Shown here piece by piece: positions 1 to 8,350 of a stretch of 64,000 bases of DNA. Within the stretch, counting starts at the first letter, position 1, and the number at the start of each line of letters is the position of its first letter. The stretch comes from an uncultured Poribacteria bacterium (lineage in GTDB: Bacteria; Poribacteria; WGA-4E; WGA-3G): assembly GCA_951813545.1 (NCBI GenBank), contig OX638352.1:4666835-4730834 (forward strand), read 5' to 3'. Position numbers and translations under genes: made by a program. Below the pieces are notes generated by a model. It did not search any database. It saw only the letters and a program-made list of their open reading frames with translations, and was not told where the DNA came from.

Positions 1-939
1 GTAGAGGGAATCCAGCCAGATCTTTTTGGCACCTCTTTAAAAATCCTGTTTTTGGATTCCTTGAGAAGTCAAGGCAAATACAAATATTCACGTTACAAAG
101 GGTTGCCGCTCCGCTACGCCGGTGGAAAAAGCCTCGGCGTAGGATACATCTTAGAACAATTACCTAATGGTCTGGAGCGACTTGCCTCTCCCTTTATGGG
201 AGGCGGTGCTGTTGAGATAGCCTCTGCCAAAGAACTGGGAATGCAGGTCTTGGCATACGACGTTTTCGATGTCCTTGTCAACTATTGGCAGGTCCAACTT
301 TCGTCGGGCAATGAACTCGCTGATCGGCTTAAAGACTGGACTCCGACAAAAGCACAATACGCAGAGATTAAGAGCCGACTCAAGGCACATTGGATGAATG
401 AAACACTTATTGCAGATCCAATAGAGTTAGCAGCACACTATTGGTTTAACCACAATCTCTCTTATGGCCCTGGATTCCTAGGTTGGATGTCCAAGATTTA
501 TGAATCGCCAGAGAAATACATACGTGCTGTAAAGGCGGTTCGCAACTTCCGATGCCCGACTCTCTCTGTACACACAGGAAGTTTTGAGGAGACGATTACT
601 CGTCATTTGAATGATTTCCTCTACTGTGATCCGCCCTATTACCTTGATGAGGGTAAGATGTTTCGGGGCATCTATCCGCAACGCAATTTTCCAGTGCATC
701 ATAAGGGATTCAAGCATGAACTCCTCCGAGACTTACTTCATAACCACAAGAATGGCTTTGTTCTTTCTTACAACGATTGCGCGACTATCCGAGAGTGGTA
801 TGCTGATTTTCAGGTTATCGAGGTTCAGTGGCAGTATACCTTAGGGCAAGGCGAAACCCGAATTGGCAAAAATCGGATTGAGAATGGGACAGGGCATGTC
901 AAGCAATCTCATGAACTCTTGATTGTAAAGGAGGGGTAA
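1..939 (+). CDS. DNA adenine methylase, D12 class (probably 5'-truncated by window edge)
   Basis: N6-adenine DNA methyltransferase of the D12 (Dam/MboIIA-like) class, presumably the modification half of a type II system. Counting from the TTG at 52, an AGGK motif (residues 23-26) and an FMGGG loop (48-52) form the SAM site, and DPPY (193-196) is the catalytic motif. The reading frame stays open leftwards to base 1 and encodes plausible protein (IQPDLFGTSLK), so the true start may lie outside the window and the TTG at 52 is only the first in-window candidate. The next ORF starts a few bases downstream and looks like the cognate but truncated endonuclease. Class assignment is firm; target sequence unknown. 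Confidence 0.85.
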   Translation, partial: VEGIQPDLFGTSLKILFLDSLRSQGKYKYSRYKGLPLRYAGGKSLGVGYILEQLPNGLERLASPFMGGGAVEIASAKELGMQVLAYDVFDVLVNYWQVQLSSGNELADRLKDWTPTKAQYAEIKSRLKAHWMNETLIADPIELAAHYWFNHNLSYGPGFLGWMSKIYESPEKYIRAVKAVRNFRCPTLSVHTGSFEETITRHLNDFLYCDPPYYLDEGKMFRGIYPQRNFPVHHKGFKHELLRDLLHNHKNGFVLSYNDCATIREWYADFQVIEVQWQYTLGQGETRIGKNRIENGTGHVKQSHELLIVKEG

Positions 940-958
940 TGTCGTGAGAAGAAGGGCG

Positions 959-1375
959 ATGACTTCGGAACAAGCATCATTAAAAAAGATAAGCGGACAT
1001 GTCAACGAATATGATTTTGCTGAGTTAATTGGCGGAGAGGTTAATTTAGGTGCTCCAACTGACAAAAAAGATGTGATAGATCGGCAACACCGATCTCATT
1101 CCGTCAAAGGAGGAACATGGTGGCAAATTTTCCTGTATGCCAGATCTCGTCTGTTACACAACACTATATTTCGGGGGATAGGAAATCTTGCTGACATCAT
1201 GATACAGTGCATAGATGCTTTTCCTGAAAATCGTAGTGATTATCTTGTGGACAAACAAGCTGCGAAGATTCGCCTGCAGGAGCCAATGCGCCTTCTCAGA
1301 CAGGAAATTGAAAGACCTGATATTTTTCCAGCATTGCTTGAGAAATCAATTTTCAATGGTGGTACGGATTTTTGA
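959..1375 (+). pseudogene. Restriction-endonuclease-like protein, C-terminally truncated
   Basis: ORF of about 138 residues from the ATG at 959 (a GTG at 944 is possible). It begins SGHVNEYDFAELIGGEVNLG and has TDKKDV, SVKGGTWWQIFLY, IGNLADIMIQCIDAFP and FNGGTDF. From memory, this resembles the first half of type II restriction enzymes that sit next to D12 methylases; I could not confirm it by search. Family members are roughly 250-300 residues. Here translation stops right after FNGG, 3 bp before the stop of the convergent gene at 1379, so the catalytic half is likely gone. Position directly after the methylase supports an R-M pair. Inactivity of the nuclease is inferred. Confidence 0.5.
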
Positions 1376-1378
1376 AGA

Positions 1379-2317
1379 TTATACCGCCAACGCTGCGAAC
1401 AGTGCCTTAATGTAGCCAACGGAATAGGCTAACCCGACATCACCTTCTAATTTTGGGATGTGATCGGCGTTGATACATCCGTCGAATCCGACCTTTTGTA
1501 GTTCTCGGACAATTTTGAAGGCGTTCATATCGCCATCGTCAAGGAGGACTTCCTCAAATGCACCCGCTGTCGCGAGACTTCCACGGACGTTTCGCAGGTG
1601 AACCATGAAGATGCGTCCTTTACGTCCATAGTTGTTGATCTCGTCAAGAACTATGGTGCTACCACCGGCTTCAGCGCGAGTGCCGCAGCAGTAAAGGTAG
1701 CCGACATTCTTGCTTGGAAATGTATCGATGACACGGTGAAAACCGAGGCTGCCGAGTGGTGTATCCGGGTTCGGTACGTCTGACGGATGGATGGCGAGTT
1801 TGATGTCGTGCTCATCAGCAATTGGTACGAGCGCGCCGTAAACTTCGGTAAAATGTTTCCACCATTCGTCAAGGGTTTCCATTGTCGGTGTGTCTGGTGG
1901 GTTTTTGGTGGCGGCACGGCTTTCACCGCGTGAGGTATACCCGCCTCTATGAACAGATGGATAACGCGTCATGAGATAGTCGAAGGTATCTCCCCAGAAG
2001 CGTTGACGGGCGATAGGTACACCCGCTTCAGCGAAGACCCGAAGCGCATTACACGTGTTCTCCAGTTCCTTTTCACCCTCCGACTGTCCCGTCATAAACT
2101 GCTCTGTGATGTTTGGAAGCGTTACGCGGTTGATGTCAAGTCCCCATGAACGGATCCGTTTTTTGATTTTCAGCAACTCGTCCAAGTCGGGGTAACCCTG
2201 TTCACTAACGCCGGGGAACGCGCCGTCGTTTCCGAAGTCGATGCAGTCCGCACCGAGTTGTGTAACCTGTTTGAGATAACTCTCTGAAAGTCCACCATCC
2301 CAGACTGAAATTTTCAT
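1379..2317 (-). CDS. Mannonate dehydratase-like TIM-barrel sugar enzyme
   Basis: TIM-barrel protein of about 312 residues, resembling the UxuA/xylose-isomerase-like superfamily; likely acts in hexuronate or sugar-acid catabolism in the cytoplasm. Seen: VWDGGLSESYLKQVTQLGADCIDF start, an AIHPSDVP metal-site motif, GYLYCCGT, and FMVHLRNVRG. The start chosen is the ATG at 2317, preceded by AAGGA 11 nt away. The frame extends upstream to 2416, but that part is translated repeat DNA and is not homologous protein. A tandem 195-bp leader repeat lies upstream. Neighbouring Gfo/Idh and isomerase genes fit a carbohydrate-degradation block. Exact substrate is not determinable; a general sugar isomerase/epimerase is the alternative. 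Confidence 0.75.
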   Translation of the reverse strand: MKISVWDGGLSESYLKQVTQLGADCIDFGNDGAFPGVSEQGYPDLDELLKIKKRIRSWGLDINRVTLPNITEQFMTGQSEGEKELENTCNALRVFAEAGVPIARQRFWGDTFDYLMTRYPSVHRGGYTSRGESRAATKNPPDTPTMETLDEWWKHFTEVYGALVPIADEHDIKLAIHPSDVPNPDTPLGSLGFHRVIDTFPSKNVGYLYCCGTRAEAGGSTIVLDEINNYGRKGRIFMVHLRNVRGSLATAGAFEEVLLDDGDMNAFKIVRELQKVGFDGCINADHIPKLEGDVGLAYSVGYIKALFAALAV

Positions 2318-2342
2318 TTTTCTAACTTTCCTTGCGGATCGC

Positions 2343-2729
2343 TTTTTTAATTTTCCTTGCGGATCGTTTAGGTGGGTTTGACCCTTGAAGTCCCATTCCG
2401 TAGATCCGTCCTCCATTACATTACGGGCTACGGTTGCTCAATATTTTTCATCGGAAATCCGATTTTGAGAACGGAAAAATCGGAGCAGAAACCCGATATT
2501 TAAAAAGCCATGTGGTTCGGTGAAGTAGATTAGGCATTTTTTTAATTTTCCTTGCGGATCGTTTAGGTGGGTTTGACCCTTGAAGTCCCATTCCGTAGAT
2601 CCGTCCTCCATTACATTACGGGCTACGGTTGCTCAATATTTTTCATCGGAAATCCGATTTTGAGAACGGAAAAATCGGAGCAGAAACCCGATATTTAAAA
2701 AGCCTTGTGGTTCGGTGAAGTAGATTAGG
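2343..2729. repeat. 195-bp tandem duplication of a leader repeat
   Basis: Two head-to-tail copies (about 2343-2534 and 2538-2729, period 195 bp) are near identical; I see one substitution (AGCCATGTGG versus AGCCTTGTGG). Each copy contains the TTTTCCTTGCGG block (an AAGGA Shine-Dalgarno on the minus strand), a hairpin-like CCGTAG...CTACGG stretch, and an inverted pair around CATCGGAAATCCGATTTT. Related single copies occur at 8108-8215 and 36961-37050. Confidence 0.9.
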
Positions 2730-2755
2730 GCATTGACATTTATCTCCATGTGCGA

Positions 2756-3763
2756 TTAAAGAGGTAATGGAATGGGTTGTCCGCTCTCAACAGATTGGTA
2801 TGCAGCGAGTGCGATTTCGACTGCTGCGCGACCGTCTAATCCTGTAATCGGAGGCGGGGTATCGTTACGGATTGCATTCACGAAGACACGAATCTCTTCT
2901 TGAACCGGTGGCGGTACCTCAATGTCAGAAATCTTGATCTGCCGTCCTTCACCCTCAAAAGGTTTGATCTGGATAGTCGCATTGCCGCCCCAGGTCTGTG
3001 GGAAATATATGGAACCGCCTTCACAATCGACACGTCCGCCATATCCACCAACAGCAGAAATATGACTGGAGTGGAGCAGCCCCACTGCGCCGTTTGCGAA
3101 CTGTAAGGAAGCAAGCACAACATCTGGATAGTCGCTCTCTTTTTGGACGTATTGACCACCAGCCCCATAAACAGAGACGACATCGCCGCAGGTCCAGCGC
3201 ATAAAGTCGATTTCATGGGCGTTGATTTCCATGAGGCTTCCACCAGACTTTGCGCGTTCTAATCGCCATGGAACATAGCTCCCACCGCTACGCCACGGTC
3301 CACCGATCCGATGGACCATCATACAGGCAGGCGCACCAAGTTCGCCGTTCTGCACAACTTCGCGAACTGCAGAGTGCGTCGCATGGTAACGACACACCAA
3401 GCCGATGGTGAGTTTAACACCATTTTCCTCAGCGGCGGCGATCATCGCGTCACAATCCGGCAGCGTCGGTGCCATCGGTTTTTCGGAGAAAACGTGTTTG
3501 CCGGCGTTTGCAGCATCGACTGCCATCTGTGAGTGCATAAACGGTGGCGACGCGATTAGCACTGCTCGAATCTGATCGTCGGCGAGTAGTTCGTGATAGT
3601 CCAATGTGTAGGAGGCATTGAGGTCTGTGGCAAGTTTTTCTGCCAATGCTTCTTGCAGATCGCTGACGCAGATAACTTCTATGCCTTCAACGGCGTGTGC
3701 ACTCGTCGCAAGACTTCTGCCCATGCCACCGCATCCGATAACGCCGACTCTAATCGTTTCCAT
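2756..3763 (-). CDS. Gfo/Idh/MocA family NAD(P)-dependent oxidoreductase
   Basis: Cytoplasmic sugar or cyclitol dehydrogenase of 335 residues, normal family length. The N-terminal Rossmann fold has VGVIGCGGMGRSLA (residues 6-19) and the family's EKP signature (SEKPMA, about residues 93-98). The C-terminal alpha/beta domain includes GGSLMEINAHEIDFMRW with the expected catalytic His. The start ATG at 3763 has a GGAG Shine-Dalgarno that overlaps the stop of the truncated paralogue upstream (3770-4141). Substrate unknown; probably coupled to the TIM-barrel enzyme downstream. Confidence 0.85.
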   Translation of the reverse strand: METIRVGVIGCGGMGRSLATSAHAVEGIEVICVSDLQEALAEKLATDLNASYTLDYHELLADDQIRAVLIASPPFMHSQMAVDAANAGKHVFSEKPMAPTLPDCDAMIAAAEENGVKLTIGLVCRYHATHSAVREVVQNGELGAPACMMVHRIGGPWRSGGSYVPWRLERAKSGGSLMEINAHEIDFMRWTCGDVVSVYGAGGQYVQKESDYPDVVLASLQFANGAVGLLHSSHISAVGGYGGRVDCEGGSIYFPQTWGGNATIQIKPFEGEGRQIKISDIEVPPPVQEEIRVFVNAIRNDTPPPITGLDGRAAVEIALAAYQSVESGQPIPLPL

Positions 3764-3769
3764 AATTCT

Positions 3770-4141
3770 TTACTCCGTTGAATTAAAATAAAATGCCGCT
3801 GGGGGTAGTAGGTGTTCGATGAGCATGTGTTGAATTTCTTCTGTAGGGATATTTCGATCCATGCCATAGAAATCATATTTACCAGCATTCACCGCATCAG
3901 CGGCTATCTCTCGCATGGAAGGCGATGTCGCAATTAACACCGCCTTAACTCGATCATCAGCGAGCAATTCATGGTAGTCCGATGTATAGGATACACCAAG
4001 GTCTGTGGCAAGTTTTTCTGCAAGTACTTCTTGCGAGTCGCTAACGCAAATGACCTCTAAACCTTCAACAGTATGTGCACTGGTCGCGAGGTTTCTGCCC
4101 ATATCGTCGCACCCAATAACACCAATCCCAATCGTTTCCAT
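3770..4141 (-). pseudogene. Truncated Gfo/Idh paralogue (Rossmann part only)
   Basis: A 123-residue ORF whose first roughly 90 residues closely match the start of the oxidoreductase immediately downstream (METIxxGVIGCxxMGRxLATSAHxVEG, DYHELLADD, VLIA). The glycine motif is altered (GCDDMG for GCGGMG). At the point where EKP should come the sequence diverges to KYDFYGMDRNIPTEE, and the entire catalytic domain is missing. Best read as a decayed tandem duplication. It ends 6 bp before the ATG of the intact copy, so transcription may still run through it. A functional mini-protein cannot be excluded. Confidence 0.75.
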
Positions 4142-4297
4142 TTTTTAATTTATTGCTCCTGGGCTGTGCTCCACTTCGTTTCGCACAGGTTTCCGATTAT
4201 CCCATACGGACTTTTTAAAATCACGGAATTTACGCAATCCTATTGTTCACATTTGGCTGTTCTCACTCCGTAGCATCTACGGACAATTAAAAAAATT

Positions 4298-4345
4298 CAG
4301 AGCACGTAGTCCGTAACGTAGTGGAGGACGGATTTAAAAAGGGAA
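4298..4345. repeat. Partial leader-family repeat
   Basis: ACGTAGTCCGTAACGTAG...GGAGGACGGATTT is the reverse complement of the GATCCGTCCTCCATTAC/ACGGGCTACGG block in the 2343-2729 repeat. It lies in the 252-bp gap between two minus-strand genes, where I see nothing else. Confidence 0.55.
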
Positions 4346-4393
4346 CATTAATTGCCAATTCCATGTTGTTTAACCGCAAGGTAAATTAGAAAA

Positions 4394-5269
4394 TTATCTC
4401 CGTCTTGCTTTGATGTGTCCCCATGTAACGCTCAAGTGGTTCGCGGAGGGGCTAACATCAAGTCCTGTGGCATTCATGTTGTTCTGAACTTCTGCTGCAC
4501 TCAGGACGCGGTCATAGACGCGGAATTCGTCGAGATATCCCTGAATCGTATCGCAATCGCATCCATCTGAACGGTCTCCAATACCGAGAAGAAGCCCACC
4601 TTTCGGAATTTTACCGCCCTTCATGGCGTACCTTTTCTCCTGTTTTCCGTTCACATAATAGTGAACCGTTTCACCGTCGTAGGTGCCGGCAAGGTGCAGC
4701 CACTCTTCAATAGGGATGTCCTCCAGGACATTGTCTTGCGCTGCCACTGTCGATTTGCCACCAGCTCTGATGAAGAAGCCGTGTTGGTTGTCATCATCAT
4801 CGTAATAGAGACTGGCAACTGCACTGTTTGTTGGCATATCGTCGAGTGAGATAATCCGATTCCAACTGTCATCCAGGGCGTTGATATAGACCCAGCATTC
4901 CAAGGTAATCTCATCCCAATCGCGATCAATTGTAGGCGGTTTTGAATCTTCAACAAGGAACCGATCAACACTGCCATCGAAAAGAATGCACTCGCCGACT
5001 TTGCAATCCGAGGCGGGTGCGAGTTCTGGGTCACCGTGGACAGCAGCAACGAGTCCTGTTAGTACATCTGCTGCCTCTGTTTTAATCTTTACCGTATCTT
5101 TGTTAAAAGACCAGTAAGCCACTAAACCATCTTCAACCGCACCGACAAGGGCATCGGCAGGCTGCGCGTTCCATACAAGAAGCGCGAGAAGGAGAAAAGT
5201 TATTGTGAAGCATTGTGAATTTTTCACAAAATGTCTATCCTGAAAACGAGCACCGCTTTTTAGATACAT
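4394..5269 (-). CDS. Secreted LamG/concanavalin-like domain protein with C-terminal WG-x-[IL]-K tag
   Basis: Exported protein of 291 residues. A long n-region, a hydrophobic stretch (ITFLLLALLVW, about 23-33) and a likely cleavage after ADA form the signal peptide. A LamG-type jelly roll follows (GLVAYWSFN, ITLECWVYI, EEWLHLAGTYDGETVHYYVNG, GYLDEFRVYDRVLSAAEV), a fold usually binding carbohydrate or matrix. The C-terminus SANHLSVTWGHIK plus basic residues is shared with two unrelated secreted proteins in this window (22927-23926 and 56016-56744). The start at 5269 has AAGGAG. Ligand unknown. LamG assignment is strong; a sorting role for the tail is inference. Confidence 0.85.
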   Translation of the reverse strand: MYLKSGARFQDRHFVKNSQCFTITFLLLALLVWNAQPADALVGAVEDGLVAYWSFNKDTVKIKTEAADVLTGLVAAVHGDPELAPASDCKVGECILFDGSVDRFLVEDSKPPTIDRDWDEITLECWVYINALDDSWNRIISLDDMPTNSAVASLYYDDDDNQHGFFIRAGGKSTVAAQDNVLEDIPIEEWLHLAGTYDGETVHYYVNGKQEKRYAMKGGKIPKGGLLLGIGDRSDGCDCDTIQGYLDEFRVYDRVLSAAEVQNNMNATGLDVSPSANHLSVTWGHIKARRR

Positions 5270-5395
5270 GATGCGCTCCTTCCACCTATTAAAGTGGTAT
5301 TAGATAGCCGAGGTATGGGTGCCTCGACCCATAGTTTCGGTTCATTCAAGCACTATGTACGAATGCTTCGTGTTCCACTGACAGAAATAGATTGT

Positions 5396-6790
5396 TTAGA
5401 ACATGTCACGCATCGCACGTTCTCGCCGATCGGCGATTTGACGTTCGCGTTCCTCGTCGGTCATTTGACCGGGTTGTACAGCGGTAATGGGACGGTATTC
5501 GGCGACCTCGCTTTTCCGCTTGAATACCCTGAAAAAGTCGAAACGGGTTAAGGTTGGTGGAATGTTCCCTGGACACAGGGAATGTAGTCCAACATGTACT
5601 GAGTTCCCCATGCCGACATTCGTTTGTCCACAGCTTTTCCACTGAATGCCGTCATCGCTGGCGAAAGATGAGAATTGGTTTCCTCTGCGTTCCATACGTA
5701 AGAAGAGTTCTCGCACATTTCTAAGCCCACTGCTGCGCCCACGCAAATTAAAGGAGCGTCCAACATGGCGTTCAAATCGGACATCGCCTCTAAAGGCATG
5801 CGGTCCTGAGGTTTTCTCCAAACGGAGGAACCTGTTTGGATTCTTCCATACTATTATGCCGCCGTGTTCTTTGAGTTGTGGTGAGATTCGCATGCGGGTT
5901 TCGATAGCGAAATCACCTACGACTTCCATGATAAGACGTGGTGCACTCATATCACCGCTTCTGCCATCTGGCCCGTGCCAAAGATCTTGTCCGGGTTCAG
6001 TTCGCATTTCCAGATAGCCTTGGCGTTCTGACCATGCCCCGCCACCTTTCGGATCCTCCCATCGCCATTCTGGACGCATATTGTTTCCAATGAACTCATC
6101 TTCAAATACCATCTCTGTGAATTCGCCAGAGGATGCCCATCCTTCAATCTTCACGGCGGAGATAGAATCCCCGAAGTTTTGCGGGAGTAAATGGAGGTTC
6201 GGTAACTCCTTTTTATATTCCGAGGGTTCCATCCGGATCGGTAGGGGTGCGCCTTCAAAGTCAGGGTGTTCATAGAAGACGACTTCCGCGCCATCTCGTG
6301 GGAAATCGGGACCTTTAAAGATACGAATTGAGGAAATCCGGTCTTCAAACCAAGTCCCGCCTTGTGCATCCCGTAAGTTGGCAATATCCCGCAGGATAGT
6401 GATTTTTCTACCGCGAAATTCGACGTGCTCATAGCAATCCACAATCAGCGGAATAGTCCCCCACTCGGGTCCAACGACTTCCAGTGTGGAGCCAAAGTTA
6501 ATCGAAGAGATCCTGTCGGCGAAATTGTATGAGGTATCGTGCAAATTCGGGTAAAATCCGGGACCGAGTGCCAATTTTTTACCGCGATAGTTAACGTGCT
6601 GATAAAAGATGGCTTTATAGTTCGGATTTGACGAGAAGTTTGGACCCTTATAGATACGAACAGAAGAGATATTGTCTTGAAATCCAATGGTGCGCGTATG
6701 CTGAACAGGTTCAACAACATATCCCATTCTGCCTCGGAAGTTTGTATGTTGGAACACCTCAACAATAAGGCGCGGTATGACGATTGGCAT
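5396..6790 (-). CDS. Beta/gamma-crystallin repeats plus DUF1349/concanavalin-like domain
   Basis: Protein of 464 residues with no clear signal peptide. The N-terminal half holds four Greek-key-like units marked by VFQHTNFRG, FYQHVNYRG, CYEHVEFRG and FYEHPDFEG, each followed by D-[NRS]-ISS or similar (DNISSVRIYKG, DRISSINFG, DRISSIRIFKG, DSISAVKIEG), the calcium-binding signature of beta/gamma-crystallins. The second half (from about residue 230, EFIGNNMRPEWRW to HVGLHSL) resembles the DUF1349/beta-xylosidase C-terminal lectin-like fold. The C-terminal tail is rich in Arg/Glu (DEERERQIADRRERAMRDMF). Likely Ca2+-stabilised carbohydrate binding. Start 6790 has AAGGAG. How it is exported, if at all, is unclear. 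Confidence 0.8.
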   Translation of the reverse strand: MPIVIPRLIVEVFQHTNFRGRMGYVVEPVQHTRTIGFQDNISSVRIYKGPNFSSNPNYKAIFYQHVNYRGKKLALGPGFYPNLHDTSYNFADRISSINFGSTLEVVGPEWGTIPLIVDCYEHVEFRGRKITILRDIANLRDAQGGTWFEDRISSIRIFKGPDFPRDGAEVVFYEHPDFEGAPLPIRMEPSEYKKELPNLHLLPQNFGDSISAVKIEGWASSGEFTEMVFEDEFIGNNMRPEWRWEDPKGGGAWSERQGYLEMRTEPGQDLWHGPDGRSGDMSAPRLIMEVVGDFAIETRMRISPQLKEHGGIIVWKNPNRFLRLEKTSGPHAFRGDVRFERHVGRSFNLRGRSSGLRNVRELFLRMERRGNQFSSFASDDGIQWKSCGQTNVGMGNSVHVGLHSLCPGNIPPTLTRFDFFRVFKRKSEVAEYRPITAVQPGQMTDEERERQIADRRERAMRDMF

Positions 6791-6804
6791 TTTTTATCTC
6801 CTTT

Positions 6805-6896
6805 TTTGATGGCTATCAGCAGTCAGCCATCAGCCATCAGTAAAGAGGTTTCTGGTGCATGAAGTTCTCTCTTATCTTAACTGATAGCCATTCTCA
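6805..6896. repeat. CAGTTATC/CAGCCATC-type inverted repeat
   Basis: GGCTATCAGCAGTCAGCCATCAGCCATCAG...CTTAACTGATAGCC forms an imperfect hairpin (GGCTATCAG versus CTGATAGCC). A related element of the same style occurs at 62243-62341. Confidence 0.6.
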
Positions 6897-7009
6897 AGTT
6901 TTGTTTACGCCGACTCTGTATGAAGTCGTGATTTAGAGAGCATTTCTACGTATCGTTTATATTTTCGATCAATGTTGGGCAGTTAGCTGTGCTATGTAGC
7001 TATTTGTCT

Positions 7010-8107
7010 TTATGTGTTCCTGATGGTTGCTTCGTAGATTTGAGCATACCCGCTTCGATCTGATGTGAACACAATATACCGTCCGTCTGGACTGAAAGAC
7101 GGATGTGGATGTGTATGCTGAGGCGCGTAAACGTGAATCGGACCCGCAGCATACGGAAAGGGTCCGTTCCAATGTTCACCGATAGATGAAGCGTTAGGAT
7201 AACAGAGTGTTTTCGGTTCGCCAACGCCGTCACGCGGGTCGAAAGTTTGAATACCAATATCTGGGAAGTTGGTATCTGCGACCATACGTGTTCCAGCAGG
7301 ATTGCTAATGGCGTGCCACGCGTTGAACGTTGTCACCTGTCGAACTACACCTGTATCGGCATTGACACATCTCACGCCTCGGGGCCAGTCAACGAACGCG
7401 AGTTCGCGCGTCCCCGGAATCCATGTTTCATGTGTAATCCACTCATTCTTTTCGACGTTTTGCGCGTAAAGGCGACGGTTCCGACTTCCGTCGCGATGAA
7501 TGACCCATACTCGGTCGGTGAGGGGACCTGCGTAGTAGAGTAGGTCAGAGTCATCAGGGCAGAATTGAAGGTGTCCGATGCTGTCCCTCTGTAAGATAAT
7601 GTCATGCTTACCGGTATTTGTATCTATAATAGCGAGTGATGACTCCTTGCCAATGTTGAATCTGACTGCCCACCACCGGTCATCATGGCTGATGGCTGTT
7701 GTTCCCATCGCGGCAGCAACCATGCCTTTTTCTTTCATCGCTGTTGCGGCGAAGTTAACAAGTTCTCGTTCTTCCAGTGTGTCTAAATCGAGTCGCCATC
7801 CGCTTGTACCAGCGGTGAAGAAGACCGCTTTTCCATCTCGTGAGGGATGCACAGACCACTCTCCGATGTCAGGTCTGTCTGTTAGTTGGCGAAGTTCACC
7901 CGTGGCGCGTTCTTCTGCGAATATCTGTGGCGTGCCGGTTCGGTACGAGATAAAAATCAGCCGCTGCATCGCGTCATCGTACGCTGGTATGATGAAAAAA
8001 GGGTGGTGATGCAGAGCGGACGCAGTCGTGACCTGTCGGATTTGCGTGCCAGTGCGTTGATCGTAAAAGGTCCGAGATTCGGAACCGTAAACCGTGCCTT
8101 TCGCCAT
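7010..8107 (-). CDS. Oligogalacturonate-lyase-like beta-propeller
   Basis: A 365-residue seven-bladed propeller resembling the oligogalacturonate lyase family (Pectate_lyase22), which cleaves unsaturated pectin oligomers in the cytoplasm using Mn2+. Seen: TQIRQVTTASALHHHPFF at the start, several LxFxxxxxGxxQI propeller blades, EHWNGPF, and near the C-terminus PQHTHPHPSFSPDGRYIVFTSD. The spacing Q-x-x-H-x-H matches the known metal-binding Gln/His trio. No signal peptide is visible, consistent with a cytoplasmic enzyme. The start at 8107 is preceded by AAGGA at 11 nt inside a leader repeat. A TolB-like propeller without lyase activity is the alternative. Confidence 0.75.
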   Translation of the reverse strand: MAKGTVYGSESRTFYDQRTGTQIRQVTTASALHHHPFFIIPAYDDAMQRLIFISYRTGTPQIFAEERATGELRQLTDRPDIGEWSVHPSRDGKAVFFTAGTSGWRLDLDTLEERELVNFAATAMKEKGMVAAAMGTTAISHDDRWWAVRFNIGKESSLAIIDTNTGKHDIILQRDSIGHLQFCPDDSDLLYYAGPLTDRVWVIHRDGSRNRRLYAQNVEKNEWITHETWIPGTRELAFVDWPRGVRCVNADTGVVRQVTTFNAWHAISNPAGTRMVADTNFPDIGIQTFDPRDGVGEPKTLCYPNASSIGEHWNGPFPYAAGPIHVYAPQHTHPHPSFSPDGRYIVFTSDRSGYAQIYEATIRNT

Positions 8108-8215
8108 TCTTTTAATTTTCCTTGCGGTTCGATGAGGCGTGATTAGGAAATTGACATGCCTTTCCGTAGCGTTGAAGAAACACCCAAGCGAAACCCTTCC
8201 ATTTCATTTCAGACT
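8108..8215 (-). promoter_or_regulatory. Leader repeat upstream of the lyase-like gene
   Basis: On the minus strand the last bases before the ATG read CCGCAAGGAAAATTAAAAGA, placing AAGGA 11 nt from the start. The rest (GGTTCGATGAGGCG, TTTCCGTAG, CCATTTCATTTCAGACTAC) matches the layout of the 2343-2729 and 36961-37050 repeats. It also contains a GAAACACCCAAGCGAAAC block found at 30247, 35951 and 46541 (inverted). Confidence 0.6.
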
Positions 8216-8350
8216 ACATTTTGTTTCTATTTTAATTTGGACACTTGATAACACAGAGTGTCCTTAAGACATGCTAATAATTATAGTGCAGAATCGCCAC
8301 ATTTAAGGGGCGGCGGGGATGTTGCCCCGCCGAAACAGTGTTTAAACTTC

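Noticed and set aside
2317-2416. Longer N-terminus of the TIM-barrel gene
   Set aside because: The extra residues are translated leader repeat; the ATG at 2317 has a proper Shine-Dalgarno.
7578-8009. 143-residue plus-strand ORF
   Set aside because: Antisense to the lyase-like propeller; low-complexity Ser/Ala/Val composition typical of a shadow.
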